Origin: Acidobacteria bacterium 28-1
GTDB lineage: Bacteria > Acidobacteriota > Blastocatellia > Pyrinomonadales > Pyrinomonadaceae
Length of the DNA stretch: 64,000 nucleotides
Reading direction: 5' to 3'
Assembly (NCBI GenBank): GCA_002050365.1
Contig: MWYZ01000048.1
Span: forward strand, 16,175 to 80,174
The notes under the pieces were generated by a model, which had not been told where the DNA came from, did no database searches, and saw only the letters and a program-made list of their open reading frames with translations. A program made the position numbers and the translations under genes. Positions 17,726 to 27,594 of this stretch are shown here, piece after piece. How positions within the stretch are numbered: position 1 is the stretch's first letter; each line of letters opens with the position of its first letter.

Positions 17726-18733
17726 ATGAGACCTTTTAAATTTACGAAAGTAAACGACGCGGCAAACGCCGTGCAGACCGTTGCGGCAAATGCAAATTCC
17801 AAATTTCTGGCTGGCGGCACAAATATTCTCGATTTAATGAAGGAAGATGTGATGCGTCCCGACGAACTCGTTGATGTTACGCGGCTGAATTTAACGCAAA
17901 TCAAAACCGTTTCCGGCGGCGTGAACAAAGGTGGCGTTTCCATCGGCGGACTCGGCAAAAACACCGACGCGGCAAATCATCCGCTGATTCGTCAAAATTT
18001 TCCGCTTCTGACACAGGCAATTCTGGCAGGCGCATCAGCCCAGATTCGCAATATGGCGACCAACGGCGGCAACTTAAATCAGCGAACGCGCTGTTCTTAT
18101 TTTTACGACGTGGCGATGCCGTGCAACAAGCGCGAACCGGGAACAGGCTGCGGCGCACTCGAAGGAATTAATCGGATGCACGCGGTTTTCGGCTGGTCGA
18201 ATGATTGCGTGGCGGTTCATCCTTCGGATATGTGCGTTGCTCTGGTTGCGCTCGATGCAGTGGTCAAAGTTCAAGGAACTGACGGTGCGGAGCGAAGCAT
18301 TCCGTTCATTGATTATCACCGCTTGCCGGGCAACACGCCGCAGAAAGACAACAATCTCAATCAAGGCGAACTGATCACGGCAATCGAAATTCCGAAAAAC
18401 AATTTTTCGGATAAAAGCTATTACTTAAAAGTTCGTGACCGCGCGAGTTACGCTTTCGCGCTCGTTTCGGTTGCCGCCGCGCTCGAAATTAACGGCAACA
18501 AAATCAAACAAGCGCGAGTTGCAATGGGCGGCGTGGCGCACAAACCCTGGCGGGCAACCGAAGCGGAGAAATTCTTGACCGGCAAAGAAGCCACCGAAGC
18601 GAATTTTAAGCAAGCGGCGGAAATGGAAATGAAACAGGCAAAACCGCTTGAATACAACAAGTTCAAAGTTGAACTCGGCAAACGGGCGATTGTGAGAGCA
18701 TTGATGCAAGCGATGAACGGCGGAAAAGTTTGA
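17726..18733 (+). CDS. paoB: Periplasmic aldehyde oxidoreductase, FAD-binding subunit
   Basis: 335 residues, three bases after the stop of the previous gene. FAD-binding CO-dehydrogenase flavoprotein fold: FLAGGTNILDLMK near 27-39 and ATNGGNLNQRTRCSYF near 111-126. The insertion that binds an extra [4Fe-4S] cluster in PaoB is present (Cys123, Cys133, Cys142, Cys161; MPCNKREPGTGCGAL), which separates it from ordinary xanthine dehydrogenase FAD subunits. It oxidises the iron-sulphur subunit and passes electrons to an acceptor. Likely carried out with the Tat-exported small subunit. Confidence 0.9.
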   Translation: MRPFKFTKVNDAANAVQTVAANANSKFLAGGTNILDLMKEDVMRPDELVDVTRLNLTQIKTVSGGVNKGGVSIGGLGKNTDAANHPLIRQNFPLLTQAILAGASAQIRNMATNGGNLNQRTRCSYFYDVAMPCNKREPGTGCGALEGINRMHAVFGWSNDCVAVHPSDMCVALVALDAVVKVQGTDGAERSIPFIDYHRLPGNTPQKDNNLNQGELITAIEIPKNNFSDKSYYLKVRDRASYAFALVSVAAALEINGNKIKQARVAMGGVAHKPWRATEAEKFLTGKEATEANFKQAAEMEMKQAKPLEYNKFKVELGKRAIVRALMQAMNGGKV

Positions 18734-18822
18734 TTCATAGTTCGGTAGATTTTCGCTGTTTTTGAATTTCAGTAGTCTGAAAAACCGAATGTTAGAATTG
18801 TTTTGTTTGGAGGTAGCTTTTA

Positions 18823-19314
18823 ATGATAACGATTACATTTCCTGACCCTGAAACCGAGAAACGGGCACTCGGTTTTTTGCTCGGACGCTTTTAGGGGCGC
18901 GTGCTGAAATCCGGTGAACATCTAGTTCCCGAAGCGGCTTTGGAAGCACTCGCCGACCAGAACATTTCTTTTACCGTCGAAGGCAAATCAACTTATGAGC
19001 AGCAAATTGCGCCGATTCGAGATTTTCTCCCACTCCAATTTAACGACGGGCGCGAAGTCCCGAGCGAATGGTTAGCCGACGCGGTTTTGGAGATTGTCGA
19101 AAATTTCGGAGCGGCAAGCTACGAGACGCAAAAAGTCGAAGGTCATTGGCGACATCAAAGTATTTTGTATCGAGACAATTTGGTAAAAATCGTGATTGAC
19201 GCGCCCGACGAAGAGGTAAGTCGTCAATGGATGCGCGATTACAAAGCGCGTTGGAAGGTGAAACTCAAGCAACTGGAATTATGGCTTGTCAGCTACACGA
19301 TTGATATTGATTAA
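18823..19314 (+). pseudogene. Unknown protein in the oxidoreductase operon, interrupted by an amber codon
   Basis: From ATG at 18,823, eight bases after a good ribosome-binding site (GGAGGT), the frame reads MITITFPDPETEKRALGFLL and meets TAG at 18,892-18,894 (codon 24). The same frame stays open to 19,314, and the sequence after the stop (GRVLKSGEHLVPEAALEAL) reads as a natural continuation. The whole would be about 163 residues. GTG at 18,901 might restart translation. I do not recognise the family. Its place between the FAD and molybdenum subunit genes suggests an assembly or regulatory role. One base change (TAG from TCG, TTG or CAG) would explain the break. Confidence 0.7.
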
Positions 19315-19365
19315 AATGCCTTTCGATTGTTACGGACAACAAGAATCTGAAAAATTGAGGAAATA

Positions 19366-21492
19366 ATGAACGAACGAATTAAAAATGTCGGACAAGCGAT
19401 GAACCGCATTGACGGGCTTTTGAAAGTAACCGGAACGGCGACTTACGCGACTGATTACGCGATTAAGAATACGGCTTACGCGGTTATTTTCAAAAGCGCG
19501 ATTGCGGCGGGAAAAATTATTGACCTTGACACGAGCGAGGCGGAAAAAGCGGCGGGAGTTTTAGCCGTTATCACGCATAAAAACGCGCCGAAACTCAATG
19601 CGAGCGGCGGCATCCGTGGCGGTGCGCTGCTCCAAAGTCCGAATATCGAATTTCACGGTCAGCATATCGGTTTGGTTGTCGCCGAAACTTTTGAACAGGC
19701 GCGTTATGCAGCGCGACTTGTTAAGGTCAGTTACGAAAAAACGGACGCGAAAGTTGATTTTGAGAAGCACGAAAAGGAAGCCGTCACGCCGAAAGATAAA
19801 GATAGAGCCGAAGCGTCTCGCGGCGATGTCGAGACGACTTTTCGGAACGCCGAATATAAAATCGAAGCCGTTTATGACACGCCGATTGAGCATCATCAGC
19901 CGATGGAGCCACACGCGACGATTGCCGTCTGGGAAGGCGAAAAAGTGACGCTTTATAACGGTTCGCAAATCGTTAACGGAGCGCAAAATGCGGCGGCTTC
20001 GACACTAAATCTCAAACCGGAAAATGTCCGCATCGTCACGCCGCACATCGGCGGCGGTTTCGGTTCAAAAGGCGGTCAATGGGCAAATTTGATTCTCGCG
20101 GCGGTTGCCGCGAAAGTGGTTAATCGTCCGGTCAAACTCGCGCTGACGCGCCAACAAATGTTTAATTCAGTCGGGCTTCGTCAAAGAAATCGGCAAAAAA
20201 TTCGTCTAGCGGCGACCAAAGACGGAAAACTAACCGCGCTCGCCCACGAAACAACGACCCACTGCGCGATTAACGGCGAATTTGTCGAGCCGTGCGGCGA
20301 TTGCTCAAAAGTGATGTATGACGTGCCGAATTCGCTGATTTCATATCGCGTCGTGCCGATGAATATTATTCTTCCGACTTACACGCGCGGACCCGGAAAA
20401 TCAACGGGCAGTTTCGCGCTCGAATCGGCAATTGACGAACTCGCCTATCAACTCAAAATTGACCCGATTGAATTTCGTCTGAAAAACGAACCGGCGAAAG
20501 ACCCTTCAAACGGCAAGCCTTGGTCGTCGCGGGCAATCGTTCAATGTTTAAAGGAAGGTGCGAAAGCCTTCGGTTGGGAAAAGCGCAAAATCGAACCGCG
20601 CCAAAATCCTCAGGGAAACTATTTGATCGGGTACGGCGTGGCTGCCGGAACTTATCCGGCGCGACAGCGCGATACTTCCGCGACAGTGAAATTGACGCGC
20701 AACGGCAGCGATGTCAGATCGAGCATTGAACTTGCCGCCAGCGATTTAGGAACGGGAACGCACACGATTCTCGCCCAAACAGCCGCCGACGCTTTGGGTT
20801 TGCCGATAAATAAAATCGGCGTAAGAATCGGCGATTCGGCTTTGCCGCCTGCTGCCGGTTCGGTTGGTTCGGTCGGCGCGGCAAGTTTTGCCAACGCCGT
20901 CAATGACGCTTGCGTGAAAATCACCGACGAATTAATTGCCAAATCCGGCAAACAGTTTTTCGTTCGCCCGACCGCTGCAGAGATGATGGCTTCAGAAAAC
21001 ATCAATGAGTTTCAAACGAGAGTTCACGCTAAACCGCCGGCAGATGCAGATAAATACTCGTCGCACAGTTTTAACGCGAATTTTGCGGAAGTTTGGGTAA
21101 ACGATTCTACCGGAATGGTAAAAGTTCAGCGTTTCGTTGCCGTGACAGGCGCAGGAAAAATTCTGAATCCGAAAACGGCTCGCTCGCAAATCATCGGCGG
21201 AAACGTCTGGGGCATTGGAATGGCTCTGACCGAAGAATCAATTCTCGATTCGCGTTGGGGGAATTTCGTAACGCGCTCGTTTGCCGATTATCACGTTCCG
21301 TCAAACCTCGACATCGGCTCGATAGAACCGATTTTTATCAATGAAGAAGACACGATTCCCAACAAGTTAGGTATCAAAGGAATCGGCGAAATCGGCATCG
21401 TCGGTGTGGCGGCGGCGGTTGCCAACGCAGTCTTTAATGCCACCGGAAAACGCATTCGGGAATTGCCGATAACGCCGGACAAATTAATTTAA
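19366..21492 (+). CDS. paoC: Periplasmic aldehyde oxidoreductase, molybdenum-binding subunit
   Basis: 708 residues, close to the length of PaoC. N-terminal a/b hammerhead (GQAMNRIDGLLKVTGTATYA, about 8-27), then the two molybdopterin-binding domains with HIGGGFGSKGGQW near 225-237 and GSVGSVGAASFANA near 498-511. The active-site Glu is Glu675 in GIKGIGEIGIVG, the base of the xanthine oxidase family. It oxidises aldehydes to acids using water. It has no signal of its own and would leave by Tat bound to the small subunit. Confidence 0.92.
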   Translation: MNERIKNVGQAMNRIDGLLKVTGTATYATDYAIKNTAYAVIFKSAIAAGKIIDLDTSEAEKAAGVLAVITHKNAPKLNASGGIRGGALLQSPNIEFHGQHIGLVVAETFEQARYAARLVKVSYEKTDAKVDFEKHEKEAVTPKDKDRAEASRGDVETTFRNAEYKIEAVYDTPIEHHQPMEPHATIAVWEGEKVTLYNGSQIVNGAQNAAASTLNLKPENVRIVTPHIGGGFGSKGGQWANLILAAVAAKVVNRPVKLALTRQQMFNSVGLRQRNRQKIRLAATKDGKLTALAHETTTHCAINGEFVEPCGDCSKVMYDVPNSLISYRVVPMNIILPTYTRGPGKSTGSFALESAIDELAYQLKIDPIEFRLKNEPAKDPSNGKPWSSRAIVQCLKEGAKAFGWEKRKIEPRQNPQGNYLIGYGVAAGTYPARQRDTSATVKLTRNGSDVRSSIELAASDLGTGTHTILAQTAADALGLPINKIGVRIGDSALPPAAGSVGSVGAASFANAVNDACVKITDELIAKSGKQFFVRPTAAEMMASENINEFQTRVHAKPPADADKYSSHSFNANFAEVWVNDSTGMVKVQRFVAVTGAGKILNPKTARSQIIGGNVWGIGMALTEESILDSRWGNFVTRSFADYHVPSNLDIGSIEPIFINEEDTIPNKLGIKGIGEIGIVGVAAAVANAVFNATGKRIRELPITPDKLI

Positions 21493-21496
21493 TTTG

Positions 21497-21600
21497 AAAC
21501 CACAGACAGACACCGAGGCGTGTAGATGATTTGATTCAAAGTTTCATTTTTGAAACTTTAAATGCAAACATATGCGGTCGCCTCTTGTTATCTGTGGTTT
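21497..21600. repeat. Nested inverted repeat between oxidoreductase and xdhC genes
   Basis: Outer arms AAACCACAGA (21,497-21,506) and TCTGTGGTTT (21,591-21,600), inner arms GAGGCG (21,515-21,520) and CGCCTC (21,579-21,584), and a central hairpin AAAGTTTCA/TGAAACTTT (about 21,538-21,559). Could weaken transcription into xdhC or be a mobile palindrome. Confidence 0.7.
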
Positions 21601-21615
21601 ATTTTTGTTTTCAAG

Positions 21616-22752
21616 ATGTCAAAAGAAATTCAGCAAATCGTTCAAAAAATAAGATCTCTCGACGCAAATGTTTCTGCTATTCTGGCGACTGTCGTTGACG
21701 TACGCGGTTCGAGCTATCGTCTACCGGGCGCGAAAATGTTGATTTTAGAAAAGGGTGAAACTTTCGGCACGGTTTCCGGCGGCTGTCTCGAAGCCGATGT
21801 TTTGGAACGCGCGAACAAAGTTTTGCAAACCGGTAGACCAAGCCTTTTTACATACGACACAACGAATGATGAAAATTCCGTTTTTAGTTTAAATATGGGC
21901 TGCCGCGGCGTGATTCGGATTTTGCTCGAACCGATAAATAATGAAAGCGTTTTGATGAAAACTTTACAAACCGCGAACGAACAGCGGAAAAAACAAGTTG
22001 TCGGCACATTAATTTCCGCCGATTCAAATTTTGATATTCAAATTGGCGGAAGGCTTTTTTACAGCGATGGCGAACAATTTAAGATTGAAAATCTCCCCGA
22101 TTTTTTAATAGATACGACCGAACTGAAAAATGATTGTCAGCATTTTTTTCACGAAACAAACCAAATCTCGCACAACAAAACATATCAAACTGAACAAGGC
22201 ACGTTTGAATTTTTTCTTGGAAAAATTAACCCACCAACTTCCCTTTTAATTTTCGGCGCGGGCGTAGATGCCATTCCTGTTTCTGAAATCGGCAAACAAC
22301 TCGGTTGGAAAGTTTCGGTTATTGACCATCGTCCGGCATTTCTTAACGCGGAAAGATTTCCCGCTGCTGATGATTTAATTTTGAATCACACGGAAAAACT
22401 TCCGCTCAATATTGCGTTTGACAATCAAGCCGCCGCCGTTATTATGACGCACAATTACGAGCGCGACCGCGACGTTCTGGCAAATCTGCTTGAATCAAAT
22501 GTTTTTTACATCGGCGCACTCGGACCGAAAAGACGCGCCGAAAATCTCTTGAACGAATTAACGGAAAACGGCAAAAACTTTTCCGACGCGCAACTCGCCA
22601 AGCTGTTTGCGCCCGTCGGTTTGGACATCGGCGCGGACACGCCCGAAGCAATTGCGCTCTCGATCGCCGCCGAAATCCAGAGCGTTCAGGCAAACCGCGC
22701 CGGTGGATTTCTTCGTCTCCGGCAAGGGGGAATTTATAATCGAACGCACTAA
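21616..22752 (+). CDS. xdhC: XdhC/CoxF-family molybdenum cofactor insertion chaperone
   Basis: 378 residues from ATG at 21,616. N-terminal XdhC/CoxI domain: ATVVDVRGSSYRLPGAKMLI near 22-41 and TVSGGCLEADVLERA near 50-64, with the conserved Cys in GGCLE. The C-terminal Rossmann part has LLIFGAGVDAIPVSEIGKQL near 215-234 and YIGALGPKRRAENLL near 300-314, plus the DIGADTPEAIALSIAAEI motif near the end. PaoD/XdhC binds the cytosine-form molybdenum cofactor, protects and sulphurates it and hands it to the large subunit. It completes the set with mocA and the three structural genes. Confidence 0.9.
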   Translation: MSKEIQQIVQKIRSLDANVSAILATVVDVRGSSYRLPGAKMLILEKGETFGTVSGGCLEADVLERANKVLQTGRPSLFTYDTTNDENSVFSLNMGCRGVIRILLEPINNESVLMKTLQTANEQRKKQVVGTLISADSNFDIQIGGRLFYSDGEQFKIENLPDFLIDTTELKNDCQHFFHETNQISHNKTYQTEQGTFEFFLGKINPPTSLLIFGAGVDAIPVSEIGKQLGWKVSVIDHRPAFLNAERFPAADDLILNHTEKLPLNIAFDNQAAAVIMTHNYERDRDVLANLLESNVFYIGALGPKRRAENLLNELTENGKNFSDAQLAKLFAPVGLDIGADTPEAIALSIAAEIQSVQANRAGGFLRLRQGGIYNRTH

Positions 22753-22816
22753 CAAATATTTTTTCATGCATACCTTCAACTGGATGAATTAGCAAAAATG
22801 GCTCACAGCCAAAGGA

Positions 22817-23605
22817 ATGATTAAAAATCCACAAGAATCCTTACCGCCAAATCTTGCAAATGCAATTTCCGGTTATGCGTGGCAGCAAATTGATATTGGA
22901 TTTTCATCGGCGCAGGTTTTTCGTCTGGAAGCGGAAAACGAAAATTCTCTTTATCTGAAAATTGATTCGCGTGCTTCCAAGTTTTCTCTTCGGCAGGAGA
23001 AAATAAAACTGGAATGGCTCAAAAATCGTCTTCTCGTTTCCGAAGTTTTGCTGTTTGCCGAAGATGAAACTAGCGAGTATCTTTTGCTCTCTGAAATTCC
23101 CGGCGTTAATGCGAGCGATGATTCTTTGAAAAATGACATACCGCGAACAATCGAACAGTTGGCAAGCGGTTTGAAGATGATTCACAAATTACCAATTAGA
23201 AATTGCCCATTCGACCAACGCCTCAATTACAAAATCGAAATTGCCAAGGAAAGGATGATAAACGGTTTGGTTGAGGAAGAGGATTTTGACGAAGAACGGC
23301 AAGGCAGAACCGCCGAAGATTTATTCAAGGAATTGCTTGCAACAGTGCCGACGGACGAAAATTTGGTTTTCACGCACGGCGATTACTGCGTTCCGAACGT
23401 CATTCTCGAAAACGGAAATTTAAGCGGCTTTGTTGATTGGGGCAGCGCGGGCGTTGCCGACAGGTATCAGGACATCGCACTTTTGACGAGAAGCGTTTGG
23501 TATGACTTCGGCGAAGATTGGGAAGAAAGTGTGTTTGCATTTTACGGCATCGAGCCAGATTGGAAAAAGATTCATTTCTATCGGCTGTTTGATGAATTTT
23601 TCTAG
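22817..23605 (+). CDS. APH(3')-like aminoglycoside O-phosphotransferase
   Basis: 262 residues, the length of APH(3') enzymes. Lys48 in LYLKIDS is the ATP-binding lysine. The catalytic loop FTHGDYCVPNVIL has His187, Asp189 and Asn194, and VDWG holds the metal-binding Asp207. GVADRYQDIALLTRS and the C-terminal YRLFDEFF are hallmarks of the APH(3') group. These enzymes transfer phosphate from ATP to the 3' hydroxyl of kanamycin-type drugs in the cytoplasm. Whether this member protects the host is not shown by sequence. It lies 64 bases after xdhC without its own obvious terminator. Confidence 0.88.
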   Translation: MIKNPQESLPPNLANAISGYAWQQIDIGFSSAQVFRLEAENENSLYLKIDSRASKFSLRQEKIKLEWLKNRLLVSEVLLFAEDETSEYLLLSEIPGVNASDDSLKNDIPRTIEQLASGLKMIHKLPIRNCPFDQRLNYKIEIAKERMINGLVEEEDFDEERQGRTAEDLFKELLATVPTDENLVFTHGDYCVPNVILENGNLSGFVDWGSAGVADRYQDIALLTRSVWYDFGEDWEESVFAFYGIEPDWKKIHFYRLFDEFF

Positions 23606-23648
23606 CAAGTAAAATTATGTTCCAATACCATTGGATACAAACAAAATC

Positions 23649-24630
23649 CTATTCATAATTTTCGACTGGCAAAATTATATTCTCATCAATTTCTTGTAAT
23701 GCCTTAATAATTTCAGAAGTTGACACACCTGCATAAAATGGTGAAGCAGTTTCATTTGCTAATGAAAAGTCTTTACTTACGATTCCAACAATATATCCAT
23801 CACAAGAAACAATTGGTCCACCGCTATTTCCTAGACGAGCAACTGCTGAGAAAAAGAACACATTACTTCCGTCCAACGCAGTTGTATTTGTGGAATTTAC
23901 TTCGCCCTTTTGAACAATCAATACAGCTTCGCGCGTAAGAAGGAATTTTGGGAAAGCCCATAACATAAATTTCATCAAGAATTTTGGGTTCGGCAAAAAC
24001 TACTTGAGTTTCTGCATAATCAAAAGAATGTTCAATCTCTATAAAGCCAACGTCTATTTTCGGATGGCTTTTGAAATTTACGACTCGTGTTTCTTGTCCG
24101 TTAATAATCTGTACTTCATCTACTTTCATGTCTTCCAAAACGTGCGAACAAGTAAGAATAATAATACGGCTTATAAATATTCCAGAACCAGCGTGAACAT
24201 CTTCACCAATTTTACCCGTAATTTGGACTATACACGGTGAAAGTAAGTATCTAAGGAAATCAGCTCCAATTGCAGGAGTAAGCCAAATCCAACTCCTACG
24301 TTGTTTTTGTGTTAATTCTTTCAAAAAGTAATAACAATTTGCAAGATTTCGCTTTCCCGTAGACTGTAAAATTCCAACCTGTTCCAGCCTTTTCAACAAA
24401 CTCAAGATGGAATCGTGATAACGCCATGCGTCAGGAAGTAAATTTGTTTTTTTCAGGTATTGCAAAAAATCGATATCCGACAAAGGATAGGTTCTATTTT
24501 CTTCTGGTTTTATTCTTAAGACCTCACAAACCTCTTTATTTGAACGTGATGAGAAGAAATTTATCGCAGTCACACACATGTTGAACTTTCCTTTTATATT
24601 GAAAGGTTTAAGAATTGAGTATTTAGACAT
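23649..24630 (-). pseudogene. Trypsin-like serine protease with extra N-terminal region, frameshifted
   Basis: Two overlapping leftward frames make one protease of about 320 residues. The first (from 24,630) has an unassigned N-terminal 150 residues that look helical and winged-helix-like (DSILSLLKRLEQVGILQ), then the protease start with HAGSGIFI, the catalytic His in ILTCSHVL and Asp in KIDVGFIEI. The second resumes with LTREAVLIVQKG and contains the nucleophile loop LGNSGGPIVSCDG. The break is at about 23,938-23,944; one extra T in CCTTCTTACG accounts for it. With the frame restored, the His-Asp-Ser triad is complete. No signal peptide, so it would act in the cytoplasm. Confidence 0.75.
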
Positions 24631-24650
24631 AAATTAATAAAAAGTTGAAA

Positions 24651-26195
24651 TCATTCCCACTCAATCGTACTTGGCGGTTTTGACGAGATGTCATAAACGA
24701 CGCGATTTACACCGCGAATTTCTGAAGTTATGCGCGACGAAACGCTTTGCAGAAAATCAAACGGCAGACGCGCCCAGTCAGCCGTCATTCCGTCGGTTGA
24801 AGTGACGGCACGCAACGCAACCGTTTTTTCGTAAGTGCGAAAATCGCCCATCACGCCGACCGATTGAATCGGCAGAAGCACGGCGAAGGCTTGCCAGACT
24901 TCTTTGTAAAGTTTGAAACGATGCAATTCTTCGATGTAAATGCGGTCAACTTTTTGAAGAAGCTCGACTTTTTCGGGCGTGATGTCGCCCAAAATCCGCA
25001 CGGCGAGTCCGGGACCGGGGAAAGGGTGACGCTGTAAAATCTCTTCGGGAATTCCCAAATCTTTGCCGATTAAGCGAACTTCGTCTTTGAAAAGTTCGCG
25101 CAACGGTTCGATGAGTTTGAGATTCATTTTTTCGGGCAGACCGCCAACGTTGTGATGCGATTTTATTGTCACCGACGCGCCACGAAGCGAAACCGATTCG
25201 ATAACATCAGGATAAAGAGTTCCCTGCACGAGATATTTTACATCGCCGATTCGGTTGGCTTCTTGGTCGAAAACATCAATAAATTTTCCGCCGATTGCTT
25301 TGCGTTTCGCCTCCGGGTCGGAGATGCCACCCAAGACTCGGTAGAATTCGGCGGAAGCGTCAACGCCGCGCACATTCAAATGCAATTCCTTTTCGTAGAG
25401 CGCGAGCGTCATTTCAAATTCGTCAGCGCGGAGCAGACCATTGTTAACGAAAATGCACGTTTGACGTTTGCCGGTTGCTTCGTGAACAAGGACGGCGGCA
25501 ACCGTCGAATCAACTCCGCCTGAAAGTCCGCAAACCACGTTGTCGTTTTCGCCGACGATTTGGCGGATTTTCTCGATTTCTTCCTTGATAAATTGTTTTG
25601 CCGTCCAATCGCCTTTGCAGCCGCAGATGCCGAATAAAAAGTTACGCAGAACTTCTTTGCCAAGCGGCGTGTGCGCGACTTCCGGGTGAAATTGAACCCC
25701 GTAAATTCGCTTTTCTTCATTCTCGATTGCCGTTACGATATCGCCCGTCGTCGCGGTCGTGTGAAAGCCTGCGGGCAAACCGACAACGTGGTCGCCGTGG
25801 CTCATCCAAACGTCGAGTTCAAACGGCAAATTTTGAAATAACTGCGTTTGTCCACTTAAAACTTTAAGTTTGGCGTGTCCGTATTCGTGCCTTTCAGAAG
25901 GCGAAACATTGCCGTTTAAATCTTTGGCGAGAAGCTGCATTCCATAGCAAATGCCGAGAATCGGCGCGTCGATTCGCTCGTAAAATCCGCCTCCAACCTT
26001 TGGCGCGTCTTCTTCATAAACCGAATTCGGTCCGCCCGATAAAATTACGCCTTTCGGATTTTTTTCTAAAATTCTCTCCAGCGATTGGTGAAACGGAACG
26101 ATTTCGCAATAAACACCTTGTTCGCGCACACGACGCGCGATAAGTTGAGTGTATTGCGAACCGAAATCGAGAATTAAAATAAGTTCGTGGTGCAT
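24651..26195 (-). CDS. guaA: GMP synthase (glutamine-hydrolysing)
   Basis: 514 residues, normal length. It makes GMP from XMP, glutamine and ATP. The glutamine amidotransferase domain (1-190) has the nucleophile Cys83 in GICYGMQ and the His-Glu pair in GVQFHPEVAHTP. The ATP pyrophosphatase domain has the P-loop GLSGGVDSTVAA near 224-235. The C-terminal dimerisation domain has HPFPGPGLAVRILGD and ends TIEWE as in all GuaA proteins. Confidence 0.98.
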   Translation of the reverse strand: MHHELILILDFGSQYTQLIARRVREQGVYCEIVPFHQSLERILEKNPKGVILSGGPNSVYEEDAPKVGGGFYERIDAPILGICYGMQLLAKDLNGNVSPSERHEYGHAKLKVLSGQTQLFQNLPFELDVWMSHGDHVVGLPAGFHTTATTGDIVTAIENEEKRIYGVQFHPEVAHTPLGKEVLRNFLFGICGCKGDWTAKQFIKEEIEKIRQIVGENDNVVCGLSGGVDSTVAAVLVHEATGKRQTCIFVNNGLLRADEFEMTLALYEKELHLNVRGVDASAEFYRVLGGISDPEAKRKAIGGKFIDVFDQEANRIGDVKYLVQGTLYPDVIESVSLRGASVTIKSHHNVGGLPEKMNLKLIEPLRELFKDEVRLIGKDLGIPEEILQRHPFPGPGLAVRILGDITPEKVELLQKVDRIYIEELHRFKLYKEVWQAFAVLLPIQSVGVMGDFRTYEKTVALRAVTSTDGMTADWARLPFDFLQSVSSRITSEIRGVNRVVYDISSKPPSTIEWE

Positions 26196-26376
26196 AAAAA
26201 ATTTACGGAAAGATATAAACTAGTTTGCGTCGAAATTTGCGTCAAATCCGAATTGAATTTTTTATAAAATCTTATCAAAATTATCGGAAACTTATCCAAA
26301 ACCAAACTCGTTTAGCTCTAAAACAAAAGCAGAAACTTTTCATAAACCCAAATTTAATTTAATCAGGAGAAAGCCA

Positions 26377-27192
26377 ATGGAAAACGAATTTGACGCGTTG
26401 AAAAAGGATTTCGACGAAAACGGTTTTGTTATTGTTCAGAATCTTTTGGACACGGCGACGCTTGAAAATTTGCGTGTTGGGTTGAAAAAAATAACGAACA
26501 ATATAAACTCTGTTTCGCCGAATCTTGCCGGTAAACTCTTTTTCGAGCGCGAACATATCAAAAACAATCCACAGTACTATCAAGGCGTAGTAACGGCGGA
26601 AGAATGCGGCGACAGCGTTCGGCAGATTGAGGATTTACCTTTGTTCGATTCCGCGTTTGCCGATTTAATTTATTATCCGCGGCTGCTCGATGTGCTTGAA
26701 AATTTATTTGAAAGTCCCGAATTCAGTTTTACGATGATGCTCGCACGTCCGAAAGCCGCCCGCGTCGGGAACGGCATCGGCAACGGGAATTTTCACCGCG
26801 ACACGCCTTTTGAAGAATTTACCGAAGCCAACACAATCGTCTCTATTTTATGTTTGGACGAAATGGCGGGCGAAAATGAAGGCACGCAGTTTGTTCGCGG
26901 AAGCCATAAAATCTCGGATGAAGAAGCGCGGAAAGAAACTTGGCGCGATGTCGAAACGGCTGAGTTATCGCCCGCAGAAATTGTGATGGCGCGTTGCCCA
27001 GCTGGTTCGGCAATCTTTTTCGACACGAAAGTTCTCCACGCCGCTGGACATAACCGTTCGCCCTATCCAAGACGAACGATTCAAATCGAATGGGTCGGCG
27101 CAGACGTTTTGCCAACTTCGCCAGTGCGATACGCTTTTCAAGGTTTGAAGCCACGAAGCCAACAACCGGCATTTGCCCGACAGAATAAATGA
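26377..27192 (+). CDS. Phytanoyl-CoA dioxygenase (PhyH) family protein
   Basis: 271 residues; ATG at 26,377 preceded by AGGAGA. Fe(II)/2-oxoglutarate oxygenase fold: facial triad His140 and Asp142 (NFHRDTPFEEF) with distal His221 (KVLHAAGHN), and the 2-oxoglutarate-binding Arg233 (PRRTIQIEW). The group hydroxylates acyl-CoAs or small natural products. The substrate is unknown. Divergent from guaA with about 180 bases between. Confidence 0.88.
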   Translation: MENEFDALKKDFDENGFVIVQNLLDTATLENLRVGLKKITNNINSVSPNLAGKLFFEREHIKNNPQYYQGVVTAEECGDSVRQIEDLPLFDSAFADLIYYPRLLDVLENLFESPEFSFTMMLARPKAARVGNGIGNGNFHRDTPFEEFTEANTIVSILCLDEMAGENEGTQFVRGSHKISDEEARKETWRDVETAELSPAEIVMARCPAGSAIFFDTKVLHAAGHNRSPYPRRTIQIEWVGADVLPTSPVRYAFQGLKPRSQQPAFARQNK

Positions 27193-27594
27193 GCGTTTCC
27201 ACACATTTCATAAACCGTTGCGGCGAACCGGTAATTTTTCGGAAAGAATTCGATTCAAATTAAAATTGTAAGTTCACTTAACAAAAAAAATTAAGTTCGT
27301 GATGCAAAAAGAAAACCTCCGCCGTAGTTGTAAATTAAAAACTAATGCGGAACGCCGTCTGAGGTCAAATGCAGAAATTTTTGAACTTGGATATTTATTC
27401 GTAAAATCCGCCGTTTCCAATTTGCTGGAAATTTAAAAATTTTCAGCACGTCGAGCTTTAATTTTTTACTTTTCATCTTTAATTTGTAATCTGACAAATT
27501 TTTTTCGCCAAAGAGGAAACTTTTTTAAAAATTTGCCGATAATTATAAATAGAATATTTTGTGGGAAAAATTTGTGATTATCAAAGGAGTTAAA
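27193..27594. other. Intergenic stretch
   Basis: About 400 bases without a supported gene. It is AT-rich towards the right and must hold the promoter of the next gene, whose ribosome-binding site AAAGGAG is at about 27,582. I see no other structure. Confidence 0.5.
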
